A stretch of DNA of 8,676 nt, from NCBI GenBank assembly GCA_025352185.1, contig JANXTV010000209.1:1-8676 (forward strand), given 5' to 3'. The position numbers were made by a program, and so were the translations under genes. Under the pieces are notes generated by a model, which was not told where the DNA came from, searched no databases, and saw only the letters and a program-made list of their open reading frames with translations. Shown here piece after piece: positions 1-6,353 of the stretch. This DNA comes from Oligoflexia bacterium. Lineage in GTDB: Bacteria > Bdellovibrionota > UBA1018. How positions within the stretch are numbered: position 1 is the first letter of the stretch; every line of letters begins with the position of its first letter.

Positions 1-2226
1 TTGGTAGTCGCGGAGCGTTCCGTGGAAACCTTCCGGCGCGTCGGTCGTCTTTACGCCGTCGAACTTCTTCACGCGCTCGCGGAAATTCATGAAGCCCGCG
101 TCCGCTGTCAGGTGGGTGTTATCCGCGAGGACGGCGTTTAACATGAGGCCCTGGGACTTAGTGAAGCGGAGTCCACCGTCTTCGGTCGTTTCGGCGAAGC
201 GGGTCCCGAGCTGCGCGACGGGAGCGTACTGCGCGAGCCACTCGGGCGGGAGCATGCCGAGCGATCCGTCGGAGAGTTTTACCAGTCCGCTGCCGGATTC
301 AAGCGCGGCGAGGAGTTCGGACTGCTCGACTTCGAGGTCGCCGAAACTCGCGCCCATCTTTAAATCGAACCAGTCGGTCGAAGAACTGACCGCCATCGAG
401 AAGTCGTCGGCGATTCGGAGCTTTTGGTTTTCGAAATGGATCGTCCAGCCCGCTCGGCAGAGATCATTTGCGGCACGGTGGAGATCGCCCATCCCGACCG
501 ACCCGGTTCCCTGCGGATCCTTTAAAATTTCGAGCGCACCCATCAGGGTTTTCTCCTCGAATTCCACGTTCCGGGTGAATACCCGCTTCTGCGCGGGATC
601 GACGAGCGTGCGTTCGGATTCCGACAGCGCGACTTCGCGTCCGTCGTAATCGAAGCTCACGGTTAGAGTCATGCGGCCGGTCGTCGGATCATTTCCGAGT
701 GGACGGAAAACGCCTTTCGGTTTGGGTTCGATGACGAGCTGGGACCAACCCATTTCGGCGGGCCAGGTTACCTTCGGCGCGGCCGGATCGAGGAGGATCC
801 GCGTGAGGAGCGTATCGCCCTCGGCTTTCGGCACTAAGAACGGCGGTCCGCCCCGCATTCCGAGCGCCCAGGGCGCGTGACCCGGTTCGGTGAATCGGCC
901 GATGCGGTCATCGAATAATAAAAACCCGCTCTTCAAGATCGCGAGCGGTGAGGTGACGTTCATCATCTCGCCGCTGTGCCGGAAAGTTCCGTCGAGTCGG
1001 TAGTGCCCGGTGATGACGGCGTCGATGCGTAGGTCGAAGTCCCAGGTTTTCCCCCGCTCGACCCGGAGTGGACGTTCCGCGGAATCCGGTGTGCCGTTCG
1101 GAGAACGGGAGATAAAGAGTTTTCCGCCGCTCGAGAGGAGGGGGATGATGTGGGATTCAAAAAGGGGATCCACGATAAATCGTGAGGAGATATTTGCGGA
1201 CGAACGACCGTAGGGCGCGAAGACTTGGGGTTCGCTACTCCGGGTGAGGAGCGAGAGAACTTCCTGATCGTTCGGATCGTCGAAGTGGGAAAAGTCATGG
1301 CTGGAAACGCGATTCGGACGCAGCGGCCCGAGTTCGCTATTCGAGGAACGGTTTCGGGTCCAGAGATCGAGAGTCAGTCTTCCGGTCGAGGCCGTTTCGG
1401 CGGCGGCGATGACGAAGTAGGCTGCCGAACTCGTCGAGATGCGCTTTTCCGGTGAAAGATTACCTAAACCTTGGAGCATGTTCAGGCGATCAATCCAACT
1501 CGTCGGAATAAATTTAGCCGGCGCGATCATCGGACCGCGGGGCATCGGCCCTTTGCGGTCGAGAATCTGTCCACGTCCTCCGCGGTCGCGTGGGTTTCCG
1601 TGGGGTTGGCGTCCGTTTCCGCCGTGCTGATTTCCGTTATTGCCTGCGTTCGGATTCGGGGCCCCGGGTTCCCGGCGCGGTCGAGGAATCGTGTGGACGA
1701 GTTTTAGCGTTCCGCTCTCCGGAATCGATCCGGGAGGACTCGCCTTATCGACTTGGAGAATCGCGGTCCACAGGTGTTTACAGAGAATGCCGCGTTCGTA
1801 CGCTGGGCAGTCACAGGTCGCCGGGAGTCTCCGGGCCGAAACCACTTGGGAAAAGTCGAAGGTCACTTTATAGGCGCCACCGGTACCGGTGATTTGGACG
1901 ACGCATTCCGTTCCGTTCCAAATAGGTTCGGCCACGCGGCCCTGATTAAAATATTCCCGTCCACGACCGAGCGCGATACGAGGAAATTGTCTTACGCAGC
2001 GCTGCTCGAGGCTTAAGGGCCCCGTCTGAATCGGCGGCGGAGAGATCGCACTTCCGGGCACTCCACCGGCGGCGACTCCCGTGGCAATTCCTGCGGCTAG
2101 GGCCACGGCTTCTCCACCCTCCTCGGTGGTTAAACCTTGAGGGGTCGCTTGGACTTCAGTGGTGCTGTTAGCGTCAGGCGCACGTACGGGGCGGCGCCAT
2201 CTACTTCTCCGTCTACGGTCATTCAT
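1..2226 (-). CDS. SWIM zinc-finger SNF2-family helicase-like protein, N-terminal 742 residues (3' end outside window)
   Basis: One reading frame is open from ATG at 2226-2224 to the left edge. In order it shows a basic N-terminus (MNDRRRRSRWRRP), an Ala/Gly-rich stretch (about 40-62), a SWIM zinc finger at 138-151 (C138-x-C140-x8-C149-x-H151), a Pro/Gly/Asn/Arg-rich and probably disordered linker (about 181-235), and a long region (about 240-735) in the place of the SNF2-associated domain of bacterial SWIM-SNF2 proteins. It ends on GTLRDYQ, the opening Q-motif of the SNF2 ATPase core, so the motor domains lie beyond the edge. Family knowledge: SNF2 proteins are ATP-driven double-stranded DNA translocases that remodel protein-DNA complexes, and SWIM fingers bind nucleic acid or protein. 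The specific role is unknown. The start is the first ATG after an in-frame TAA; I see no clear Shine-Dalgarno. The start codon overlaps an inverted repeat. The SWIM/SNF2 identity is firm; the associated-domain name is inference from position. Confidence 0.9.
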   Translation of the reverse strand, partial: MNDRRRRSRWRRPVRAPDANSTTEVQATPQGLTTEEGGEAVALAAGIATGVAAGGVPGSAISPPPIQTGPLSLEQRCVRQFPRIALGRGREYFNQGRVAEPIWNGTECVVQITGTGGAYKVTFDFSQVVSARRLPATCDCPAYERGILCKHLWTAILQVDKASPPGSIPESGTLKLVHTIPRPRREPGAPNPNAGNNGNQHGGNGRQPHGNPRDRGGRGQILDRKGPMPRGPMIAPAKFIPTSWIDRLNMLQGLGNLSPEKRISTSSAAYFVIAAAETASTGRLTLDLWTRNRSSNSELGPLRPNRVSSHDFSHFDDPNDQEVLSLLTRSSEPQVFAPYGRSSANISSRFIVDPLFESHIIPLLSSGGKLFISRSPNGTPDSAERPLRVERGKTWDFDLRIDAVITGHYRLDGTFRHSGEMMNVTSPLAILKSGFLLFDDRIGRFTEPGHAPWALGMRGGPPFLVPKAEGDTLLTRILLDPAAPKVTWPAEMGWSQLVIEPKPKGVFRPLGNDPTTGRMTLTVSFDYDGREVALSESERTLVDPAQKRVFTRNVEFEEKTLMGALEILKDPQGTGSVGMGDLHRAANDLCRAGWTIHFENQKLRIADDFSMAVSSSTDWFDLKMGASFGDLEVEQSELLAALESGSGLVKLSDGSLGMLPPEWLAQYAPVAQLGTRFAETTEDGGLRFTKSQGLMLNAVLADNTHLTADAGFMNFRERVKKFDGVKTTDAPEGFHGTLRDYQ

Positions 2227-2248
2227 GAGAGCCCGTTAGGCTTCTCAT
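2225..2248 (-). promoter_or_regulatory. Imperfect inverted repeat overlapping the start codon of the SWIM-SNF2 gene
   Basis: On the minus strand ATGAGAAGCC is followed after five bases by GGCTCTCAT, giving a nine-pair stem with one bulged A. The last two bases of the repeat are the A and U of the SNF2 start codon. In RNA this could hide the start; in DNA it could be a protein-binding site. The same bases hold a nine-codon frame (MRSLTGSHE, 2248-2219) that overlaps the start. No known leader or riboswitch is recognised. Confidence 0.35.
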
Positions 2249-2288
2249 AGAATTTCGGGAATCAGAACGACGGAATCGACGGAAACGC

Positions 2289-2307
2289 AAAAAAGTTCCG
2301 GAGGAAC
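2289..2307 (-). terminator. Intrinsic terminator after the two small cysteine-rich genes
   Basis: Read on the minus strand, GTTCC-TCC-GGAAC forms a five-pair stem with a three-base loop and is followed directly by six T. G-U pairing of the preceding G run with the T run could lengthen it. It lies about 35 bp past the stop of the 95-residue gene, so it probably ends that transcript and isolates the SNF2 gene, which then needs its own promoter in about 2249-2288. I could not identify that promoter. Confidence 0.6.
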
Positions 2308-2341
2308 CCCCGAAACGTCCTATCTCTGGATATTCTTAGTC

Positions 2342-2629
2342 TTATTCCGGTACGGCGACGCCGGCCGCCTCGTCGAGGGCCCGGCTTTCGGCCGCGACTT
2401 GGTCCATTTCGGAAAGGCCGGTGCAGGTTTGTACACAAGCCGCCTCCGTGGTGGATTCCGTATCGAGGAACTGGATATCGGTTCCGTGAATCACTTCGCA
2501 GTGCTGGTAGGTACCGTCCTCGGATTTAATCACCGTCGACACGCAGTCGGCGGCGAGGACCGAAGTCGCCGTAAGGGTCATCGCGAAGGCGACGCAGGCG
2601 AAGATAATTTTAGTTTGAGTCTTTTTCAT
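2342..2629 (-). CDS. Small exported four-cysteine protein, paralogue B (function unknown)
   Basis: A 95-residue protein of no family I recognise. Residues 1-26 are a typical Sec signal peptide: KK near the start, a hydrophobic core, and a signal peptidase I site after VLA. The mature part has four cysteines at 29, 44, 65 and 69, spaced CX14CX20CX3C, exactly as in the next gene upstream. In an exported protein this suggests two disulfides; the residue before C29 is Asp, so a lipobox is unlikely. The tail after C69 is Ala/Glu-rich, acidic and probably flexible. The start lies 15 bp after the stop of the upstream paralogue, so the two are probably co-transcribed and perhaps translationally coupled; no good Shine-Dalgarno precedes this start. 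The opposite strand is also open here, but the signal peptide and shared cysteine spacing fix the coding strand. Confidence 0.82.
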   Translation of the reverse strand: MKKTQTKIIFACVAFAMTLTATSVLAADCVSTVIKSEDGTYQHCEVIHGTDIQFLDTESTTEAACVQTCTGLSEMDQVAAESRALDEAAGVAVPE

Positions 2630-2644
2630 ATGCGGAGGTCGCCC

Positions 2645-2923
2645 TTATTCGTTCATGGCGGTCGCGATGCGTCCGCCGGATTTCGAAGTTTCTACGGCGC
2701 CCATAATCGAGCAAACCTGGGAGCAGCCGCCTTCGGAAGACCGTTCGGCGCCCATGCGAAATTCTTTTCCACCGACATTCACGACGCAGGCCGCGAACTT
2801 ACCGTTCGCGTCGCGGGTGATCTCGGCGGTGCATCCGGATGCGGAGGCAGAAGCCGAAAACAAAGCGGTGGTGGAAATCAGCGTAGCGATTACTGCGTAT
2901 GCGATTTTTTTAAAGCGTTCCAT
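2645..2923 (-). CDS. Small exported four-cysteine protein, paralogue A (function unknown)
   Basis: A 92-residue protein, first gene of the two-gene minus-strand unit. Residues 1 to about 28 form a signal peptide (MERFKK, then a hydrophobic core ending in Ser/Ala repeats). Cysteines at 31, 46, 67 and 71 repeat the CX14CX20CX3C spacing of the neighbour. Other aligned positions agree in character: an acidic/Gly turn before the second cysteine (DANGKF here, SEDGTY there), and a Glu-rich stretch before the CX3C. The sequence before C31 is ASGC; a relaxed lipobox is possible, but the paralogue lacks one at the same position, so disulfide bonding is the better guess. AAGG lies about nine bases before the ATG, with AAAGAGG directly in front of it. 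The gene is divergent from the M24 peptidase gene across 127 bp. It may act at the envelope; no function can be assigned. Confidence 0.82.
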   Translation of the reverse strand: MERFKKIAYAVIATLISTTALFSASASASGCTAEITRDANGKFAACVVNVGGKEFRMGAERSSEGGCSQVCSIMGAVETSKSGGRIATAMNE

Positions 2924-3022
2924 GCCTCTTTACCTTCACGAAGGATGCCGTTTTTACGTCTTCTAAAAGACCTTTAGTTCTAATCCGTGTCTAAAATGAC
3001 CTCTGAAAAAGGACTAGCCAAA

Positions 3023-3067
3023 GTGCCCTTCTACGGCCTAAATCCACGTCATGACGACTCCCCATAA
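3023..3067 (+). other. Possible 14-codon leader ORF overlapping the M24 peptidase start
   Basis: A GTG at 3023 opens a short frame (VPFYGLNPRHDDSP, then TAA at 3065-3067) that runs past the M24 start at 3051 in another frame. The best Shine-Dalgarno-like run in the leader, AAAAAGGA at 3006-3013, is about nine bases before this GTG but nearly 40 before the M24 ATG, which has no purine-rich run of its own. This could be a leader peptide with translational coupling, or chance. Confidence 0.2.
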
Positions 3068-3758
3068 CCTCGGTGTGCACGGACGAACACAGGCGGAACT
3101 CGAAGCGGTGAGCCCGGAATTTATTCGGGACGGTCTATTCCGGGCGCGTGAAAAGACGATTTCGGTGCTCGAGGAAATCCGCAGGATGCTTCGGGAGGGA
3201 ATGACCGAAAACGATGCGCGGTTACTCGCGCTCACCGTGTTTAAGTCTCACGGCGTGACGAAGCATTGGCATAAACCGTATATTCGGTTCGGGTCCGGCA
3301 CTACGCTCACGTTTAACGAACCGCTGCAGGCAGAGTATCGTCTGCGCACGGGAGACGCGTACTATCTGGATCTCGGTCCCGTCTGGGCCGACGCCGATCT
3401 CGGACTCGAGTACGAAGGGGATTATGGGGATACTTTCGCGTTTGGTCGAAACACGGAGGCCGAGAAATGTGCGGAGACGGCGCACGCGATTTTTCGCGAG
3501 GCGCAGGCCGCGTGGCGGGCGACGAAACTTACGGGCGAGGAACTTTACCGACTGATGGAAAAGCGGGCTCGGAAAGAAGGGTACGTTTTTGTTGCGGGGG
3601 TCGAGGGCCACCGCGTCTCCGATTTTCCCCACCATAAATATACGAAGGAAAATCTCGCGCGGATGCCGTTCGTGCCGAGTGAATCCATTTGGGTACTCGA
3701 GCTCCAGTTAAATGATCCCGCGGGACGCTTCGGGGCGTTCTTCGAGGACTTGCTCTAG
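3051..3758 (+). CDS. M24-family metallopeptidase (aminopeptidase P / methionine aminopeptidase fold)
   Basis: A 235-residue single-domain 'pita-bread' metallopeptidase, probably cytoplasmic because no signal peptide is seen. The five expected metal ligands can be placed: D107 (YYLDLG), D127 (GDYGDTF), H187 (EGHRVSDFPHH), E217 (LELQL) and E232 (FFEDLL). H74 (HWHKPY) and H194/H195 are further likely active-site histidines. Known members remove N-terminal residues, often next to proline, or cleave related small molecules; the substrate here is unknown. The creatinase-like N-terminal domain of full aminopeptidase P is absent, and the protein stops three residues after E232, which is unusually short. 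ATG 3051 is the first ATG after an in-frame TAA at 3039, with no clear Shine-Dalgarno. A TAAAAT at 2992-2997 could be a -10 box, but no convincing -35 accompanies it. The next gene follows after 42 bp and may be co-transcribed. Confidence 0.88.
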   Translation: MTTPHNLGVHGRTQAELEAVSPEFIRDGLFRAREKTISVLEEIRRMLREGMTENDARLLALTVFKSHGVTKHWHKPYIRFGSGTTLTFNEPLQAEYRLRTGDAYYLDLGPVWADADLGLEYEGDYGDTFAFGRNTEAEKCAETAHAIFREAQAAWRATKLTGEELYRLMEKRARKEGYVFVAGVEGHRVSDFPHHKYTKENLARMPFVPSESIWVLELQLNDPAGRFGAFFEDLL

Positions 3759-3800
3759 TGCATTGGGGATGCTCTACTCCTTCGTAAAGAGGAGACTCCC

Positions 3801-4271
3801 ATGACTTCACGCCTAGTACTCATCGCGCTCGCGGCTTTCGGAATGACCTTGAATAGTTTCGCGGCGGAAAAGCCGGCCGATGCGATTGCGTTTCTCGTAA
3901 AAAAGATGGGCGCCGAATCGGTGAGTTTGAAGGGGAAGACCCCAGAAATGCTCTACGATTGCGGGATTGAGTTCGCCGTCGTCGATGGAAATCTCGCTGC
4001 GTACTTTTATCATCCGGAAGGATCGAAACGAGATATCCGAGGGACGTTCGAAATTAAAGCGAAGACGAAAGTGAAGTCCGTCGACGCGAAACGAAACGCC
4101 GTTACGGTCGATAACACCTATGTGGTAACGGAAGACGGCCGGACTTCGAAATCTACTTACCGCGCGCGGATGGAAGTGGAACTCACCAACGCGGGAGCGA
4201 TTCGTTCGGTAAACATCGGATGGAACCGCGATAAGCAGGATCCGCTCATGTACCGCTGTGTTATGAACTGA
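3801..4271 (+). CDS. Exported two-cysteine protein of unknown function (156 aa)
   Basis: Residues 1-21 are a Sec signal peptide (MTSR, a hydrophobic core, cleavage near SFA-A), so the mature protein of about 135 residues is periplasmic or secreted. I recognise no family. The mature part begins with a helix-like stretch (about 24-36). It continues with alternating strands rich in Lys, Thr and Val (about 55-110), then charged strands to the C-terminus. It has two cysteines, C54 and C153 near the end, a plausible disulfide tying the last strand to the core. The alternating pattern suggests a small beta-rich fold, which is inference. A strong GAGGAG Shine-Dalgarno lies six bases before the ATG and supports the start. 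It follows the M24 gene by 42 bp, and a hairpin at 4342-4368 follows it. Confidence 0.85.
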   Translation: MTSRLVLIALAAFGMTLNSFAAEKPADAIAFLVKKMGAESVSLKGKTPEMLYDCGIEFAVVDGNLAAYFYHPEGSKRDIRGTFEIKAKTKVKSVDAKRNAVTVDNTYVVTEDGRTSKSTYRARMEVELTNAGAIRSVNIGWNRDKQDPLMYRCVMN

Positions 4272-4341
4272 CGCGGATCCGAAGACTCCGGGGCCACCGC
4301 GTAAATTTGATTTAAGCCTTCAACGGCGTCAGAAAAGTGGC

Positions 4342-4372
4342 AAGTCGCCGGTATTCGGTGGCTGACTTCTTT
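4342..4372 (+). terminator. Hairpin with short T tract after the 156-residue exported protein gene
   Basis: AAGTCGCC pairs with GGC-T-GACTT (one bulge) around a GGTATTCGGT loop, followed by CTTT. An alternative inner pairing of AGTCGCCGG with TCGGTGGCT is also good. The T tract is short, so termination may be weak. It lies about 70 bp after the stop at 4271 and about 35 bp before the next start, so it could also act as a leader structure for the 580-residue gene. Confidence 0.35.
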
Positions 4373-4404
4373 ATGGTACTCCTTCGGTTTCCGATGAGTA
4401 AAGG

Positions 4405-6147
4405 ATGCTCCGCCTCGTCCTCATCCTAGCGCTCGCGTTTTCCGTCACCACCGCCCAGGCGATCGAGGTGACTTACTCACGCGTCCGCTACGACCCCGTT
4501 CATGGTTTTAAATCCGGAGTGGAGACGAGACTCAAGGGAAAAGGCGGATCGTTTACTCCGCACGATACGAAGTCGGTGCGCATGGCCGGAATGTGCGCGA
4601 AGACTCTTTTCGCCGAAGACCAAGCGTTCTCGTTCGACCGGATGCTCGAGATTGGTTACCTCACTCAGGAAGAGCACGATTTTTATACGAAGCTCTCCTC
4701 GTCGATGGAGCCCGAGCAGGTCACCTTTTTTCACCAGTACCGGAAATTCACGAAGGAAGAAGTTGCGAAACTAGCTCCCGAGGAACGCAAGAAGATCGAG
4801 CGGTTGATGGAGAGTCGCCTTACCGGATTTATCGAGGTCGAAGCCGTCGATCCGATGGCCCACGGGGGAATGGCGCAGTTCATGAATAATATTCAGAAAG
4901 CGTCGCAGAGTCCCACCTTTTACGTGAAAGACGCGAGCATGTACTACGTGAAGGGACAGGGATGGGATCCGTACTTAAAACGCCGGATTTTTAAGCTGCC
5001 CTGGATGAAGGAGGCGGAGTTTTCGCACGTCGTGGATTTTAGTCGCATCGATTCTCCACTCATTTGGGAGTTCGGGCGCGCGGCCGTGATTGACGACGGA
5101 AGTATTCCTGATTTAGCCCGTATGGCGATTGCCGAAATGGCGGAGGAGGCGCGCATCTACGGGATCGATCCCGAGAAGGCGAAAGTGTTCGCCCACTCGA
5201 GGGATAAGAGCCACCGCGTCCTCTATAAACGTGCGTACGGTCTCGAATTTTTTGCGGCGAGTTCGAAAAACCCCGAAGACACGGTTTTAGTGACAACGCT
5301 CGCAGAATTACTTCGCCGGTACCCCGACGAGAAGAGTGTGGCGGCGATCGGGGCACTAAAGACGGCGGCCGGTGGTGCGCTCACGAGCGATGGTGCGGCC
5401 CGAATCCAGTCCCGATTTAAGAGCGAACTTTACCAGGCGATCGATTTTAAAGAGGGGAGCGCGTTCCAGTCGAAGCCGATCGTCCTCATGAATGACCTCT
5501 GGGAAATGGGGGGCTTCGTCGCCGAAACGATGGTCGAAAACGGAATTAAGATGGGACCGGGCGGTCGGCCCACCGAGGCGATGCAGGGACTTTACCGAGT
5601 ACTCTCCGAATTTGGGAGTGATCAGATCGCGGTACCCGAAGCGGTCGTGATCGATCCACTACTGCGAGTGCGCATTCGGAACTCGAAGCAGAAGGCGCTG
5701 CGCATTTACAATATCGATCCCGCCGCGCTGAAAGAAGATCCGGATCTCCTTTACCGAGTTCTCGGCGGTATTCGGAATTATTACCGAAAGAAAGTAGAGA
5801 ACGTTTACCGGAAGTTTGGAAACGGCGTTAGCTTCCCGGAACCCCATTATGCGATCACGACTTCCAGTGAAGAGATTCGGAAAGCGGCCGAGGCGATGGG
5901 GGCGCGGGTCGAAAAACAGCGAATGATCGGCGAGGAAGTCGTAAAGAGTTCACGCGTCGAAGTCGATGGGTCGAATAAGGTCGATCTCGATATCGCACTG
6001 GGAGATTCGTACCTCCTTCATTTTTCCGACACCCAGATTATGAATCTCCTCGCTCGTCGTCCGGGAATAGAAAAAGGAACCGAGGATCTTTTTAAACTCG
6101 GAAAATGGCAGGAAGCTCTGCAGCTCTGGTCGGGACCGTATCGGTAG
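4405..6147 (+). CDS. Large exported protein with an acyl-HSL-synthase-like (GNAT-fold) motif; function unknown
   Basis: A 580-residue protein. Residues 1-19 form a signal peptide (MLRL, a Leu/Ala core, cleavage after AQA). Residues 20-160 are highly charged and helical, with one cysteine (C64). Residues about 170-283 resemble LuxI/FeeM-type acyltransferases in pattern. There is a basic strand region ending at W200, then IWEFGRAAV (220-228), comparable to the WE..R..V core of LuxI. A helix follows (237-252), then a strand and helix ending in LYKRAYGLEFF. The second half (about 330-540) has another helix/strand run with HYAITTSSEE (481-490) and EAMGARV (496-502), possibly a second related fold. 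No family is firmly recognised, and an acyl-CoA or acyl-ACP enzyme would be odd in the periplasm. ATG 4405 is the first ATG after an in-frame TAA; AAAGG sits right against it. It stands alone, with a hairpin upstream and convergent with the 126-residue gene. Confidence 0.85.
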   Translation: MLRLVLILALAFSVTTAQAIEVTYSRVRYDPVHGFKSGVETRLKGKGGSFTPHDTKSVRMAGMCAKTLFAEDQAFSFDRMLEIGYLTQEEHDFYTKLSSSMEPEQVTFFHQYRKFTKEEVAKLAPEERKKIERLMESRLTGFIEVEAVDPMAHGGMAQFMNNIQKASQSPTFYVKDASMYYVKGQGWDPYLKRRIFKLPWMKEAEFSHVVDFSRIDSPLIWEFGRAAVIDDGSIPDLARMAIAEMAEEARIYGIDPEKAKVFAHSRDKSHRVLYKRAYGLEFFAASSKNPEDTVLVTTLAELLRRYPDEKSVAAIGALKTAAGGALTSDGAARIQSRFKSELYQAIDFKEGSAFQSKPIVLMNDLWEMGGFVAETMVENGIKMGPGGRPTEAMQGLYRVLSEFGSDQIAVPEAVVIDPLLRVRIRNSKQKALRIYNIDPAALKEDPDLLYRVLGGIRNYYRKKVENVYRKFGNGVSFPEPHYAITTSSEEIRKAAEAMGARVEKQRMIGEEVVKSSRVEVDGSNKVDLDIALGDSYLLHFSDTQIMNLLARRPGIEKGTEDLFKLGKWQEALQLWSGPYR

Positions 6148-6164
6148 ACTAGAGAAGTAGAGCT

Positions 6165-6183
6165 CCGCGGATTTTCCCCGCGG
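6165..6183 (+). terminator. GC-rich hairpin just after the 580-residue gene
   Basis: CCGCGG at 6165-6170 and again at 6178-6183 can form a six-pair GC stem around a seven-base ATTTTCC loop, beginning 18 bp after the stop codon at 6147. No T tract follows on either strand, so it is not a canonical intrinsic terminator. It may protect the mRNA 3' end or help a Rho-dependent end. The rest of 6184-6303 holds nothing I recognise. Confidence 0.3.
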
Positions 6184-6303
6184 CGCCCGCTGACTCCGGA
6201 TTGCGCACCCGATACTATCGAATCAAAGAACACATCTTATTTAGGCGACTCTAGGAAGCTGAATTCGCAACGTGTTCGAACTCCGTCCGGAAACTCGGTA
6301 AAT

Positions 6304-6323
6304 AATCCCGGGACGTCGGGATT
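6304..6323 (-). terminator. Terminator-like hairpin between convergent genes
   Basis: AATCCCG and CGGGATT form a perfect seven-pair stem around a six-base loop. Read on the minus strand it is followed by ATTTACC, a weak T-rich tail, and it lies about 30 bp past the stop of the 126-residue gene. Read on the plus strand it is about 155 bp past the 580-residue gene, so it may serve both convergent transcripts. Confidence 0.45.
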
Positions 6324-6353
6324 TCGATTCAACTATCGTCGATTCTGGTTTCT

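Noticed and set aside
89..2016. Series of plus-strand open frames, the first of 186 codons
   Set aside because: They lie opposite the continuous SWIM-SNF2 frame and have Ser/Arg/Pro-rich shadow composition.
2933..2944. CCTTCACGAAGG palindrome at the ribosome site of the 92-residue gene
   Set aside because: A four-pair stem is too short to claim regulation.
2961..2975. CTAAA/TTTAG inverted repeat in the divergent 2924-3050 region
   Set aside because: Five AT pairs only, without fitting -35/-10 boxes for either gene; easily chance.
2399..2977. 192-codon plus-strand open frame, longer than either minus-strand gene under it
   Set aside because: The minus-strand frames have signal peptides and an identical cysteine spacing, and the terminator lies in the right place; the plus-strand translation is a Gly/Arg/His-rich shadow with no recognisable feature.
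4307..4335. TTGATT as a -35 box for the 580-residue gene
   Set aside because: No acceptable -10 box at 16-18 bases; the hexamer there is CAGAAA.
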